A stretch of 64,000 bases of DNA from Candidatus Microgenomates bacterium (GTDB lineage: Bacteria > Patescibacteriota > Microgenomatia > UBA1406 > HO2-37-13b): positions 1 to 64,000 of the forward strand of contig JANWIV010000002.1 of assembly GCA_025449735.1 (NCBI GenBank), given 5' to 3'. This document shows positions 27,601 through 35,862 of this stretch, piece by piece. The notes beneath the pieces were generated by a model, which made no database searches, had not been told where the DNA came from, and saw only the letters and a list, made by a program, of their open reading frames with translations. Made by a program: the position numbers and the translations under genes. Every line of letters begins with the position of its first letter. Positions within the stretch are counted from its first letter, which is position 1.

Positions 27601-28585
27601 GTCAATTGGGGAGCCAGGAACACAGCTGACAATGCGAGTGCGTCACTTCGGAGGTATTGTCATTGCTGACGTGACTCAAGGTTTGCCTCGAGTTGAAGAG
27701 CTATTCGAAGTTCGAACTCCTAAGGTTTTGTCGCCAATTTCAGATATTTCGGGTAAAGTCAGCATCATTGAAGACACTCAAAAAGATATTTACATGATTA
27801 AAATCGTCTCAGTAGACAAAGATGGCTCAGAGCGTGAATATCAAATCTCTACGGGTCGAAGACTAAAAGTCGAAGATGGCGAGCTTATTGCCGCGGGTCA
27901 GGAGCTTTGTGAAGGATACCTTGATGTCAAAGAAATCCTATCAATCAAGGGCTTGTCTGAAGCACAAATTTATTTGCTTTCAGAAATTCAGAAAGTTTAT
28001 GAATCACAAGGAATTGCGATTCATGACAAGCACTTTGAGACCATCATTAGAAAAATGAGTGACAAGGTCATTGTTGATGTTGAAGGTGACACTAAGTTTA
28101 TCATGGGCGAGGTGATTTCTAAATATAAATTTGAAACGGAGAATAAAAAAGTTGTCGCTCAAGGTGGCACGCCAGCGGTTGGTAGAATTTCAATTCTTGG
28201 CATTACTCGAGCGGCGATGTATTCGGATTCATGGCTTTCAGCGGCTTCTTTCCAAGGGACAACTAATGTGTTGACTCAAGCCTCAATCCATGGCCAAGTC
28301 GATCATTTACTCGGACTCAAAGAAAATGTTATAATTGGTCGCCTCATTCCGGTGACGGCAGCACTGCTAAATAAATATTATGGTGAAGAGGAAGCAACAC
28401 CTGTTGAGCCGGCAGAAAGCCAAACTGCTGACGAACCAGTTGTTGAAGAAACAGCTACTGAAGAAACTGCTGTTGAAGAAACAGCCGTTGAAGAAGCTCA
28501 AGCACCAGAGGCTGAAGTGACAGAAGTTCAAGAACCAGTTGAAGCAGTAGCTGAGGAGCCAGTTGAGGAGCCTGTAGTTAACTAA
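24647..28585 (+). CDS. rpoC: RNA polymerase beta' subunit
   Basis: 1312 residues. N-terminal zinc-binding CxC...CxxC (CYCGKY, VCDRCG, about 67-88), the NADFDGDQM motif with the three catalytic Mg-binding Asp residues, the bridge-helix/trigger-loop region, and a second Cys cluster CKTEHGCCQLC. Odd: after the conserved C-terminus (LLNKYYGEEE) there is an acidic, Lys/Arg-free tail of about 65 residues made of imperfect EETAVEE/EPVEE repeats. Co-transcribed with rpoB. Confidence 0.98.
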   Translation: MDNKTSYSFNNADFSGLKIMLASPDVMTSWSEGEVLKPETINYRTFKPEKDGLFDERIFGPTKDYECYCGKYKRIRYKGIVCDRCGVEITTSAVRRERMGHIKLASPVAHIWYFKGVSSPLSVLMSISSNNLERIIYYALYIVKSVDVEKRDAAEVIVKLERKKEIDIIQVQKDEEQKKIEEEEAKARLDVEKKMKNKEQQELTIREIEFRFRERYTSLAQKYSERIAEQEQFFDRMEKLVRTVEPMMTVEEEDYLYLMEKQANEFLSVGMGSEVLLEILSTLDLKKMYADLRKNLGKLKGDKRLKTLKKVRLVEAFLKAKISPNWMVLVVLPVIPPDLRPVVQLSGGKFATSDLNDFYRRVINRNNRLKHLIELGAPEIILRNEKRMLQEAVDSLIDLSKSRGAARRNVRTKALKSLSEVLKGKQGRFRQNLLGKRVDYSGRSVIIGGPDLKLNQCGLPKEMALELFKPFLLREVIIRGYAQNIKSAKNFLDTKDPVIYDILEEITKDHPVMLNRAPTLHKLSILAFYPVLTDDHAIKLHPTVCAGFNADFDGDQMGVYVPLSAASIEEVKTRMLPEKNLLKPSDGSPIVVPNKDMALGTYYLTTLDKNFEGRKEEDMRAFSSPNEALAAYDQELVATREPIKVKMDDDLIITSVGRILFNQQLPKEMQYINDGVKASGLKRLVTDAIKISDGDTSKLAELIDNLKEFGFKGATISGGLSWSVMDCFIIDDKARLIAEAEKKVTQIVENYNKGLITDDERRRMVTNIWIDITEDMATKTWDLLADENPVKLAIMSEGPRASREQLKQLSSMKGLVIDPLGKIIEVPTKSNYREGLNIFEYVISARGARKGLIDSALKTADAGYLTRRLVDVTHDMIVREEDCGLTTGVVISNTGERGDKFLSRLAGRVLAQSIKEGNKIIIEAGTLIGEAEINLLSKKIPDSAVVRSPLYCKTEHGCCQLCYGLEMSSGKMVTVGTPIGVVAAQSIGEPGTQLTMRVRHFGGIVIADVTQGLPRVEELFEVRTPKVLSPISDISGKVSIIEDTQKDIYMIKIVSVDKDGSEREYQISTGRRLKVEDGELIAAGQELCEGYLDVKEILSIKGLSEAQIYLLSEIQKVYESQGIAIHDKHFETIIRKMSDKVIVDVEGDTKFIMGEVISKYKFETENKKVVAQGGTPAVGRISILGITRAAMYSDSWLSAASFQGTTNVLTQASIHGQVDHLLGLKENVIIGRLIPVTAALLNKYYGEEEATPVEPAESQTADEPVVEETATEETAVEETAVEEAQAPEAEVTEVQEPVEAVAEEPVEEPVVN

Positions 28586-28627
28586 TATTAATTTTAAATT
28601 TTTATTTTTAAATTTTAAATTGCAACC

Positions 28628-29062
28628 ATGTCAACAGTACAACAATTAATCAGAAAAGGACGCAAAGTAAAAAAGGTCAAACAAAAAGCCGTCGCTTTAA
28701 AGACCGTTTACAATGCCTTAAAAAGAAAAAGAGTCCTAAGCAATAGCCCGTTTAAACGAGGTGTTTGTACTGTGGTGCGAACTGTTACCCCGAAAAAACC
28801 AAACTCAGCGCTGCGAAAAGTCGCCAGAGTCAAGCTTTCTAATGGGATGGAAGTCACCGCCTATATTCCGGGAATTGGTCACCAACTAGCGGAACACTCA
28901 GTAGTTTTGGTTCGTGGTGGTAGAGTCAAAGACTTGCCGGGAGTGAAATATCACATTGTCCGTGGCGTCTATGATACCACCGGAGTTGAGGGAAGAAAAA
29001 CCGCTAGATCAAAATATGGTGCCAGAAAAGTTAGCGCCCAAAAAGGAATTGCCGCCTCATAA
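28628..29062 (+). CDS. rpsL: Ribosomal protein S12
   Basis: 144 residues. The decoding-centre loop [15 protein letters not shown] and the [17 protein letters not shown] segment are intact. Between the N-terminal QLIRKGRK and KRGVC lies an insertion of roughly 15 residues, similar in position to that of some other bacterial S12 proteins. The lysine and proline sites associated in other bacteria with streptomycin response are conserved. AT-rich sequence, no Shine-Dalgarno, precedes the ATG. Confidence 0.98.
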   Translation: MSTVQQLIRKGRKVKKVKQKAVALKTVYNALKRKRVLSNSPFKRGVCTVVRTVTPKKPNSALRKVARVKLSNGMEVTAYIPGIGHQLAEHSVVLVRGGRVKDLPGVKYHIVRGVYDTTGVEGRKTARSKYGARKVSAQKGIAAS

Positions 29063-29098
29063 TTTGTAATTTGTCATTTGTAAATTTAAATTAATATC

Positions 29099-29572
29099 AT
29101 GCCAAGAAGAGGATATAAAAAAAGACCAGATTCAACCGATCCAGTCTATGACAGTATGGAAGTGGCCAAATTAATTGGTTATCTTATGGTTGATGGTAAA
29201 AAATCTGTCGCCGCCAGAATTGTCTATCGCGCTTTTGATTTGATCAAAGAAAAAAATTTGAGCCCAATTGATGTTTTGCACAAGGCCTTGCAAAATGTAG
29301 CGCCTACTCATGAGGTCAAACCGAAAAGAGTCGGGGGAGCTTCGTATTTGGTGCCGATGGAAACGAGGCCTGGGAGAAAGATTTTTTTGGCATTCAACTG
29401 GATTATTGATGCCGCACGTGGCCGAGCCAACAAAGAATATCATACTTTTGAGGAAAAGCTCGCCACTGAGCTAATGGATGCTTATCAACAGCAGGGCAGT
29501 GCGGTCAACAAGCGAGTTCAAATGGAGAAATTAGCAGATCAAAACAAAGCATTTGCTCATTTTAGATGGTAG
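29099..29572 (+). CDS. rpsG: Ribosomal protein S7
   Basis: 157 residues, standard length. Conserved features include the basic N-terminus MPRRGYKKRP, the helix YLMVDGKKSVAARIVYRAFD, the PRRVGGASYLVP-like stretch (here KPKRVGGASYLVPME) and the C-terminal KMADANKAFAHFRW-like end. S7 nucleates the 30S head. It follows rpsL as in the classical str operon, again without a Shine-Dalgarno. Confidence 0.98.
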   Translation: MPRRGYKKRPDSTDPVYDSMEVAKLIGYLMVDGKKSVAARIVYRAFDLIKEKNLSPIDVLHKALQNVAPTHEVKPKRVGGASYLVPMETRPGRKIFLAFNWIIDAARGRANKEYHTFEEKLATELMDAYQQQGSAVNKRVQMEKLADQNKAFAHFRW

Positions 29573-29587
29573 GCAATTAGTAGTTGG

Positions 29588-29602
29588 TATAATGTAGTAA
29601 GT
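29588..29602 (+). promoter_or_regulatory. Internal extended -10 promoter before fusA
   Basis: TTGGTATAAT (TATAAT at 29588-29593 with upstream TGG), then nine bases and ATG 29603. It would let fusA be transcribed separately from rpsG. Confidence 0.5.
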
Positions 29603-31777
29603 ATGATGGGTCAGCAAAAAAATTTTATTTCCCCCATAATACATTCTACTCAATACATACTTCATAAATCGAACGTGGCACAAAACATAACCGTTACAAA
29701 AGACCGATTGGTAAATTCAGATAAAGTCCGAAACATCGGCATTATTGCTCATATTGACGCTGGTAAAACCACGACTACTGAGCGAATCCTTTTTTATACT
29801 GGTCGAACTTATAAAATCGGTGATATTGATGATGGTACGACGCAAATGGATTGGATGGAGCAAGAAAGAGAACGAGGTATCACTATTGTGAGCGCCGCGA
29901 CGACCACATTCTGGCGCGACATGAGAATCAACATTATCGATACCCCCGGACACGTCGATTTTACGGCCGAGGTGGAGCGATCACTTCGAGTGCTTGATGG
30001 CGCTGTCATGGTATTTGATGCCGAAGAAGGAGTGCAAAGTCAATCAGAGACAGTCTGGCGCCAGGCTGACAAATATCATGTACCGAGAGTTTGTTTTATT
30101 AACAAAATGGACAAAACCGGGGCTGATTTTGAGGCCACCGTCAAGGATATTCGTGATCGCTTGGGAGCTAACCCAATACCAGTGGTCTATCCAATCGGCG
30201 CCGAATCTTCTTTTGTCGGTGTGGTTGATTTGTTGACAAGGAAAGCCTTGATCTGGGACAAAGATGATGCTGGAACTCAATATACCGAAACTGACAACAT
30301 CCCGAGCGAAGTGGTGGATAAAGTCGAGGAATATCGCGCACAACTCGTGGAAACAATCTGTGAAAGTGATGATAAGTTACTGGAGAAATTTTTGAGCGGT
30401 GAAGAGATTCCAGTTGACGAGCTTAAGGCGGCCTTAAGAAAATTAACTATTGCTTACAAAGTGGTACCAATTTATGCCGGGACTTCGCTTCGTAACAAAG
30501 GCGTGCAGCCAGTGCTTGATGCCATTGTTGATTATTTGCCATCTCCAGTAGATCTGCAGGTGATCAAAGGGGTCCATCCCGATACCAATGAAGAAATTGA
30601 GCGAAAACTTTCTGATGATGAGATTTTGACTGGCCTTGCTTTCAAAATACAACTTGACCCTCATGTGGGAAAGTTGACCTATGTGAGGCTTTATTCAGGG
30701 ACAATGAAGGCTGGGAGTTATGTCTATAATGCCACCAAAAGATCGCGCGAGAGAGTGGGGCGAATCCTTATTATGCATGCCAACAGTCGAGAAGAAATCG
30801 ATGTCGCTCATGCTGGTGAGATTGTCGGCGTCATTGGTCCAAAAGATACCGGTACCGGGGATAGCTTGACTGAAGAAGGCCACCCTATCATTCTTGAGCA
30901 AATTACCTTTCCTGATCCAGTAATATCTCTTGCTATTGAGCCAAAGACAAAGTCAGATCAAGAAAAACTATCATATACTTTGCAACGCTTGTCTGAAGAA
31001 GATCCCACTTTCCGGGTTAAAGTTGATCATGAGACCGGACAAACAATTATCTCCGGAATGGGCGAACTCCATCTTGAGATTTTGGTTGATCGAATGAGGC
31101 GAGAAATGGGCATGGATGCTAGCGTCGGTCGACCGCAAGTCGCCTACAAAGAAACTATCTCTAAAAACGCGGAAGCGGAAGGAAAATACATTCGTCAATC
31201 TGGAGGTAGAGGACAATATGGCCATTGTATGCTTAAGGTCGAGCCACTCGGTCGTGGCGAAGGCTACAAATTTGTCAACGCGATTAAAGGTGCCTCAATC
31301 CCTAATGAATTTATTCCATCAGTCCAAAAAGGAGTGATCGAGGCGATTGAAAAAGGTGTCCTATTGGGCTATCCATTGACTGATATCCAAGTGACTCTTT
31401 ATGACGGTTCTTTTCATGAAGTTGACTCCTCAGATATTGCATTTAAAATTGCCGGCTCAATCGCGCTGCAGGAAGCGACTAAAAAAGCCGACCTGGCCTT
31501 ACTTGAGCCAATTATGAAATGTGAGGTTGTTGTTGGCGACGAATTCATGGGCACGGTCATTGGAGACCTATCAGCTAGGCGTGGTCGAGTCTTAGGACAA
31601 AAGAAACGGGGGAATGTGACTGTCGTTGATGCTGAAGTGCCGCTCGCCGAGATGAGTGGCTATGCGACGACAATTCGTAGCCTCACCCAAGGCAGAGGAT
31701 TCTTCTATATGGAGCCAAGTCATTATGATCCAGTGCCGAGGAATTTGATAGAAAAGATGAAGAGTGAGAAAGTATAA
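29603..31777 (+). CDS. fusA: Elongation factor G
   Basis: 724 residues from ATG 29603. GTPase motifs: [12 protein letters not shown] (G1, about 49-60), DTPGH (G3) and NKMD (G4); domains II-V follow, including the [14 protein letters not shown] and GGRGQYGH stretches. Catalyses translocation and, with RRF, ribosome recycling. Start is ambiguous: EF-G normally has only about 10 residues before RNIGI, so GTG 29675 (700 residues) is an alternative, while the promoter spacing favours 29603. Converges on the gene at 31783 with only five bases between. Confidence 0.97.
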   Translation: MMGQQKNFISPIIHSTQYILHKSNVAQNITVTKDRLVNSDKVRNIGIIAHIDAGKTTTTERILFYTGRTYKIGDIDDGTTQMDWMEQERERGITIVSAATTTFWRDMRINIIDTPGHVDFTAEVERSLRVLDGAVMVFDAEEGVQSQSETVWRQADKYHVPRVCFINKMDKTGADFEATVKDIRDRLGANPIPVVYPIGAESSFVGVVDLLTRKALIWDKDDAGTQYTETDNIPSEVVDKVEEYRAQLVETICESDDKLLEKFLSGEEIPVDELKAALRKLTIAYKVVPIYAGTSLRNKGVQPVLDAIVDYLPSPVDLQVIKGVHPDTNEEIERKLSDDEILTGLAFKIQLDPHVGKLTYVRLYSGTMKAGSYVYNATKRSRERVGRILIMHANSREEIDVAHAGEIVGVIGPKDTGTGDSLTEEGHPIILEQITFPDPVISLAIEPKTKSDQEKLSYTLQRLSEEDPTFRVKVDHETGQTIISGMGELHLEILVDRMRREMGMDASVGRPQVAYKETISKNAEAEGKYIRQSGGRGQYGHCMLKVEPLGRGEGYKFVNAIKGASIPNEFIPSVQKGVIEAIEKGVLLGYPLTDIQVTLYDGSFHEVDSSDIAFKIAGSIALQEATKKADLALLEPIMKCEVVVGDEFMGTVIGDLSARRGRVLGQKKRGNVTVVDAEVPLAEMSGYATTIRSLTQGRGFFYMEPSHYDPVPRNLIEKMKSEKV

Positions 31778-31782
31778 AATTA

Positions 31783-32436
31783 CTAAGTTAGACCCGATAT
31801 AAATTCAAAGTTAAAATCGTCAATTGCACGCCGACGCCCTTCGATAAGAAAACTGGCTAAATCAGCGATAAAGCCATTTACAGAACTTAAAAAATCCACT
31901 TCTGCTTTTTCTTTGCCGTCAAAAAGTTCACGATTTAAGAGCGCTCCTTTTTTTGTCCATTCATATATACCATAGCCAACTTTTTTTGAATCATCAATTA
32001 GTATGGCATGTTTGCTATGAAGATCGGCAATCGCTAATCTTAAATAAGTATCTGGATTCAAAAATTTCAAATGATGTTGAGCATGGCTCTTTTGGTAACT
32101 TAATCTAAATAAGGTATTATGATGAGTAAGTACATTAAATCGGGCTAAGGTATCGGTAAAGATAGGCTCAGTATGTTGATAAACAAAACCATTAAGCGGT
32201 ATGCTAATATGCGATCTGTATAGTCGCGGTGTTTCCTCTGCTCCGGAAATGACAATATCAGGACTCGTTGAGATTATTGGATCGAGGTTGAAGTCGGCAT
32301 TCATTGGTTGGAGCGGTCTGGTGCCGGCAAGTCGCCTGGGGGCATGATTGAGGAATTTCAAAGCGACTTCATTAAAGCGGCTGACGGCAGTATCTAAATT
32401 GTTTTCTAAAACTATAGATTGTTCTACCAGTGTCAT
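31783..32436 (-). CDS. Hypothetical soluble protein
   Basis: 217 residues from ATG 32436; an earlier in-frame ATG at 32478 would start inside the terminator hairpin and upstream of the -10, so it is rejected. No membrane segment or recognised family. The middle is rich in His and Tyr (NVLTHHNTLFRLSYQKSHAQHH); the C-terminal half is helical with SFLIEGRRRAID. Own promoter: TATAAT (minus, 32447-32452) ten bases before the ATG. Confidence 0.7.
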   Translation of the reverse strand: MTLVEQSIVLENNLDTAVSRFNEVALKFLNHAPRRLAGTRPLQPMNADFNLDPIISTSPDIVISGAEETPRLYRSHISIPLNGFVYQHTEPIFTDTLARFNVLTHHNTLFRLSYQKSHAQHHLKFLNPDTYLRLAIADLHSKHAILIDDSKKVGYGIYEWTKKGALLNRELFDGKEKAEVDFLSSVNGFIADLASFLIEGRRRAIDDFNFEFISGLT

Positions 32437-32457
32437 AGATTTGCCTATTATACTAAA

Positions 32458-32503
32458 ACAACCCCCATTCTGGCTCACATTGTGAACCAGGTCCGGGGGC
32501 TGT
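32458..32503. terminator. Strong hairpin terminator, likely bidirectional
   Basis: ACAACCCCC (32458 on) pairs with GGGGGcTGT (ending 32503); inside, CTGGcTCAC pairs with GTGAaCCAG. On the minus strand it follows the RRM gene and runs into TTGTTTTAG; on the plus strand eight Ts follow four bases later. It separates the RRM gene from the gene at 31783-32436. Confidence 0.85.
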
Positions 32504-32524
32504 CTAGTTTTTTTTCAAAAAAGA

Positions 32525-32809
32525 TTAGTAACCACCTCGATTATCTCGTCTAGGACGATCTTCACGGGGTTTGGCGATGTTGACGACGATTGTGCGTCCT
32601 TCGACTTCTCTTCCATCCATTTCTAGTGCTTTTTGTGCACTATCTTCAGTTGTAAAAGTAACGAATCCAAATCCTTTTGAACGGCCACTATCACGGTCAG
32701 TGATAACGATTGCTTCAGTGATCTCACCATAAGCGGCGAAAAGTTCGCGAAGTGAATCATTGTTGATTGACCATGGCAGGCTGCCTACGAAAAGTTTTGT
32801 TTTATCCAT
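32525..32809 (-). CDS. RRM-type RNA-binding protein
   Basis: 94 residues, one RNA recognition motif with RNP2 LFVGSL (6-11) and RNP1 KGFGFVTF (45-52), then a short Arg/Gly-rich tail ending RRDNRGGY. Same layout as the cyanobacterial Rbp and other bacterial glycine-rich RRM proteins, linked to RNA binding and often cold response. Unusually for this window it has a good Shine-Dalgarno (AAAGGGGGTG, about 9-17 bases upstream) and a long leader, pointing to post-transcriptional control. Confidence 0.95.
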   Translation of the reverse strand: MDKTKLFVGSLPWSINNDSLRELFAAYGEITEAIVITDRDSGRSKGFGFVTFTTEDSAQKALEMDGREVEGRTIVVNIAKPREDRPRRDNRGGY

Positions 32810-32937
32810 TTAAATAACACCCCCTTTCAGTTTTTGATTTATATTGAACATGTATCTTGAAGTCACACCACAAACTGAGTCTTCTATGAGTCGCAGTTTA
32901 AGAAGTTCCTTCTCTTAAAATATATAACTATATTATA
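32810..32937 (-). promoter_or_regulatory. Promoter and structured leader of the RRM gene
   Basis: Minus-strand TATAAT at 32932-32937 predicts a leader of about 115 bases. It contains an AGAAG-GAA-CTTCT hairpin and an AAACTG...CAGTTT stem before the Shine-Dalgarno. Layout resembles cold-shock or autoregulated RRM leaders. Confidence 0.6.
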
Positions 32938-33022
32938 CACCTAGCAAGTGCAAATTACTAGTACTAACTCATGAGCCTACTAGAAGCTCATTTTTGAGGG
33001 TGCAATTGGGCATATATTTTGA

Positions 33023-33061
33023 TATACTATATGGTTCTTTGAACTATTTAAATAAATAATC
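33023..33061 (+). promoter_or_regulatory. typA promoter and short leader
   Basis: Extended -10 TGATATACT (TATACT at 33023-33028), then a leader of about 27 bases, AT-rich and without Shine-Dalgarno, to ATG 33062. Confidence 0.6.
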
Positions 33062-34903
33062 ATGACAATCAAAAATATCGCTATTATTGCTCACGTCGAC
33101 CATGGTAAAACCACGTTGGTTGACGCCATGCTTAAACAAACCCATACCTTTAGAGATAATCAAAAAGAGATGTCTCAGACGTTGCTTATGGACTCAAATG
33201 AGCTGGAGCGAGAAAAAGGCATCACCATTCTTTCAAAAAATACCGCCGTCTACTACAAAGAGAATAAAATCAACATCATTGATACTCCAGGACACGCTGA
33301 TTTTGGAAGTGAAGTGGAGCGAGTGCTTAATATGGCTTCAGGCGCGCTTCTTTTGGTTGATGCCGTCGAAGGACCATTACCACAGACTAGGTTCGTACTG
33401 CAAAAAGCGCTTCTTGCCGGTTTAAAAATAATTCTGTTTATCAATAAAATTGATAAAAAAGACGCTCGGGCGATCGAGGTAAGACGCGAGGTAGAAAATT
33501 TATTTCTTGATGTGGTCCATGATGAGTCTTCACTTAATTTCACCACGCTTTATGGAGTCGGTCGCGATGGTAAGGCTTTTTATGAATTACCAGAAAATTA
33601 TACAACCGACTTTCCTGGAGACCTGTCGCCTCTTTTTGAAACTTTAACCCAAGAAATTGAAAATAGCCATATTAATGAGGACAAACCTTTTCAAATGTTG
33701 ATCTCCACCCTTGACTATGATCCTTATGTCGGTCGGCTCGCTATTGGCAAGGTCAATCGAGGCATCTTGAAAAAAGGTGAGAAGATAAGTTTGATCAGTG
33801 AAGAAAAAAACATCGGTACTTATGTCGCCACCAAGCTATATACCAGCGCCGGTTTAAATCGACTCGAAGTCGATGAGGTGGTATCAGGAGACATTGTCGC
33901 TTTGTCTGGAATTTCTGAACTTCTAATCGGCTCCACTGTGACGAGTCCGGAGTCTCCTGAAGCATTGCCGACGATCAAAGTAGCTGCCCCAACAATCAAA
34001 ATCACCATGGGGCCAAACACGAGCCCATTTGTGGGTCGTGAGGGCGAGTTTGTCACCTCAAGGCAAATTGGTAGTCGCTTGCAAAAAGAACTGATGACTA
34101 ATATCGGTCTTAAAGTCGAAGAGGCCGAGGGGGCCAAATATATAATTAGCGGTCGAGGAGAGCTTCATTTGGCAATTTTGGTCGAGACAATGCGAAGAGA
34201 AGGCTTTGAGATGGAAGTTTCCAAACCTCAAGTGATCTATAAAAAAGTCGAAGGTCAGCTTCAAGAGCCATTTGAAGAGTTGACTATCGATGTCGATGAG
34301 CAATATATTGGTGCGGTGTCTGAGGAGATCGGTAAGCGAAAAGGGACTTTGATTAATATGCATAATATTTCTCCAGGTCGAACCAGAATCATATATAAGA
34401 TATCGAGTCGAAATTTAATTGGTTTGCGAAGTATTTTGCTTACCGCCACTCGCGGTACCGCTTTATTTAGTAGCTTCATGCTGGGATATGAAGCGTTAGG
34501 CTCGCATATGGACAAATTGAGAAATGGTGCGCTTATCGCCAGCCAAGCCGGTTCCACCTTAGCTGAGGGCTTAGGTCAAGCCCAGGCGCGTGGTAGTCTG
34601 CTTTTTGGGCCGAGCGTCGCTGTCTATGAAGGTATGGTCGTCGGTATTAGCTCAACTGATAAGGATTTGGAAATCAATGTTTGCCGAGGAAAAAAAATGT
34701 CGAATAATCGGTCATCTGGTGAGGGTGTCAAGCTCGTGCTTGATCCACCGCTTGAGTTAAGTCTGGAGCAATATCTGGATATTATTGCTGATGACGAGTT
34801 TCTTGAGGTGACGCCAAAAAGCTTGAGATTGCGCAAAAAATATTTGTCACTCAGTCAGAGGCGCGTCGAAGGGAGAAAGTCAGCCAGTGCAGTTAATGCT
34901 TAA
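33062..34903 (+). CDS. typA: Ribosome-associated GTPase TypA/BipA
   Basis: 613 residues, standard length. G1 AHVDHGKTT (10-18), DTPGHADFG (G3), NKIDKKDAR (G4), then EF-G-like domains II, III and V and the TypA-specific C-terminal domain (ending near GRKSASAVNA). Assists 50S assembly and stress or cold adaptation in known bacteria. Its stop overlaps the convergent split-barrel gene by four bases. Confidence 0.97.
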   Translation: MTIKNIAIIAHVDHGKTTLVDAMLKQTHTFRDNQKEMSQTLLMDSNELEREKGITILSKNTAVYYKENKINIIDTPGHADFGSEVERVLNMASGALLLVDAVEGPLPQTRFVLQKALLAGLKIILFINKIDKKDARAIEVRREVENLFLDVVHDESSLNFTTLYGVGRDGKAFYELPENYTTDFPGDLSPLFETLTQEIENSHINEDKPFQMLISTLDYDPYVGRLAIGKVNRGILKKGEKISLISEEKNIGTYVATKLYTSAGLNRLEVDEVVSGDIVALSGISELLIGSTVTSPESPEALPTIKVAAPTIKITMGPNTSPFVGREGEFVTSRQIGSRLQKELMTNIGLKVEEAEGAKYIISGRGELHLAILVETMRREGFEMEVSKPQVIYKKVEGQLQEPFEELTIDVDEQYIGAVSEEIGKRKGTLINMHNISPGRTRIIYKISSRNLIGLRSILLTATRGTALFSSFMLGYEALGSHMDKLRNGALIASQAGSTLAEGLGQAQARGSLLFGPSVAVYEGMVVGISSTDKDLEINVCRGKKMSNNRSSGEGVKLVLDPPLELSLEQYLDIIADDEFLEVTPKSLRLRKKYLSLSQRRVEGRKSASAVNA

Positions 34904-35370
34904 ATTATTTTCTCAAAAAAGTCTCCATCAACTCCAGTTTGTGAAGCGGAAAAATCTCCAAAATATAATTCTTGAGGATGAAGGTGGATGGCGACAATTT
35001 CTCCCTTTTGGAATTTGTCAATTGGTGGTGGCCATTGAAATTTGAGCATTTGAAAATCTATTTTTGGCAGAAGTCGAAGGATGGTTTTGAATTTTTCCGC
35101 ATCATTAACTGTAATGGTGATACCACGGGCCTCAACTAGTTTAAACATTTTTTCATCGTATACAAGAACGGTGGCCGATTCATTACGATCAACGTTGATA
35201 ATTTTTTTAGTTTGAGAGTGAGTGACAAAATAAAAATTAAAGTCCGAATCAACGGCAAAATACATCGGTGTTAAATGGGAATTACCTTTTTCATCAGTTG
35301 TGCCTAGTATTGCCACTCGACGCTCTTTCAAGAAATCTAAGACTTCATTTCTATTTGTTTCTTCTGTCAT
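34900..35370 (-). CDS. Pyridoxamine 5'-phosphate oxidase-like split-barrel flavoprotein
   Basis: 156 residues. LKERRVAILGTTDEKGNSHLTPMYFAVD at the N-terminus is the FMN-binding split-barrel entry; NVDRNESATVLVYDE continues the barrel. Family members bind FMN, F420 or haem; the substrate is not evident. Start fixed by a leaderless promoter (TATAAT six bases upstream). Head to head with the gene at 35433, with an 11-base inverted repeat between. Confidence 0.85.
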   Translation of the reverse strand: MTEETNRNEVLDFLKERRVAILGTTDEKGNSHLTPMYFAVDSDFNFYFVTHSQTKKIINVDRNESATVLVYDEKMFKLVEARGITITVNDAEKFKTILRLLPKIDFQMLKFQWPPPIDKFQKGEIVAIHLHPQELYFGDFSASQTGVDGDFFEKII

Positions 35371-35382
35371 AAAAAAATTATA
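35371..35382 (-). promoter_or_regulatory. Leaderless promoter
   Basis: Minus strand TATAAT (35377-35382), six T residues, ATG 35370. Confidence 0.8.
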
Positions 35383-35389
35383 CTCTAGA

Positions 35390-35418
35390 TAAGAAATAAT
35401 CGAAAGTATTATTTCTTA
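35390..35418. repeat. Inverted repeat between divergent genes
   Basis: Perfect 11-base arms TAAGAAATAAT (35390-35400) and ATTATTTCTTA (35408-35418) with a 7-base centre, placed symmetrically between two divergent starts. Candidate operator. Confidence 0.8.
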
Positions 35419-35432
35419 ATCACCATTTATAT

Positions 35433-35795
35433 ATGAGTAGGAAAAATAAACGTCAATTTTCAATCACCAAGCTTCATGTTGCTTTTATAGTGAGCGTTAT
35501 TTTGACTTTGTTACTTTTTTATTTTGTCGCGCCAACGACAATTGCGATAATATTTTTGGGAGTGCTAATGCTCTCAACCAGTGCCGCTATATTGACATCA
35601 ATTCGATTCAAGGACATAAGTCATTCTCTCATTGTTGGACTATCATTTTTTTTCTTGCTCGCTCTTGCCGCCGTTGATCAGCTTGATCTGGTGACGTTAT
35701 CAATATTGATTGCTTTTGTCATAATTCTTGCCATTTTTCTATTTAAAAAAGAACCAACCTCTGAGGTGTCTAAAGAGGAGAAAATTGACAAGTAG
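35433..35795 (+). CDS. Small polytopic membrane protein
   Basis: 120 residues: short basic N-terminus, then four hydrophobic helices in two hairpins, and a charged C-terminal tail (KKEPTSEVSKEEKIDK). No family recognised. Divergent from the split-barrel flavoprotein and 67 bases before the membrane glycosyltransferase at 35863, which has its own promoter. Confidence 0.7.
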   Translation: MSRKNKRQFSITKLHVAFIVSVILTLLLFYFVAPTTIAIIFLGVLMLSTSAAILTSIRFKDISHSLIVGLSFFFLLALAAVDQLDLVTLSILIAFVIILAIFLFKKEPTSEVSKEEKIDK

Positions 35796-35816
35796 CATTT
35801 TTAGCGCTTGTATTGA

Positions 35817-35822
35817 TATAAT
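35817..35822 (+). promoter_or_regulatory. Extended -10 promoter
   Basis: TGATATAAT, with TATAAT at 35817-35822; predicts a leader of about 34 bases before ATG 35863. Confidence 0.5.
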
Positions 35823-35862
35823 TTACTGAACTTATTGTTTAGATTGATTTAACGATATTTAA

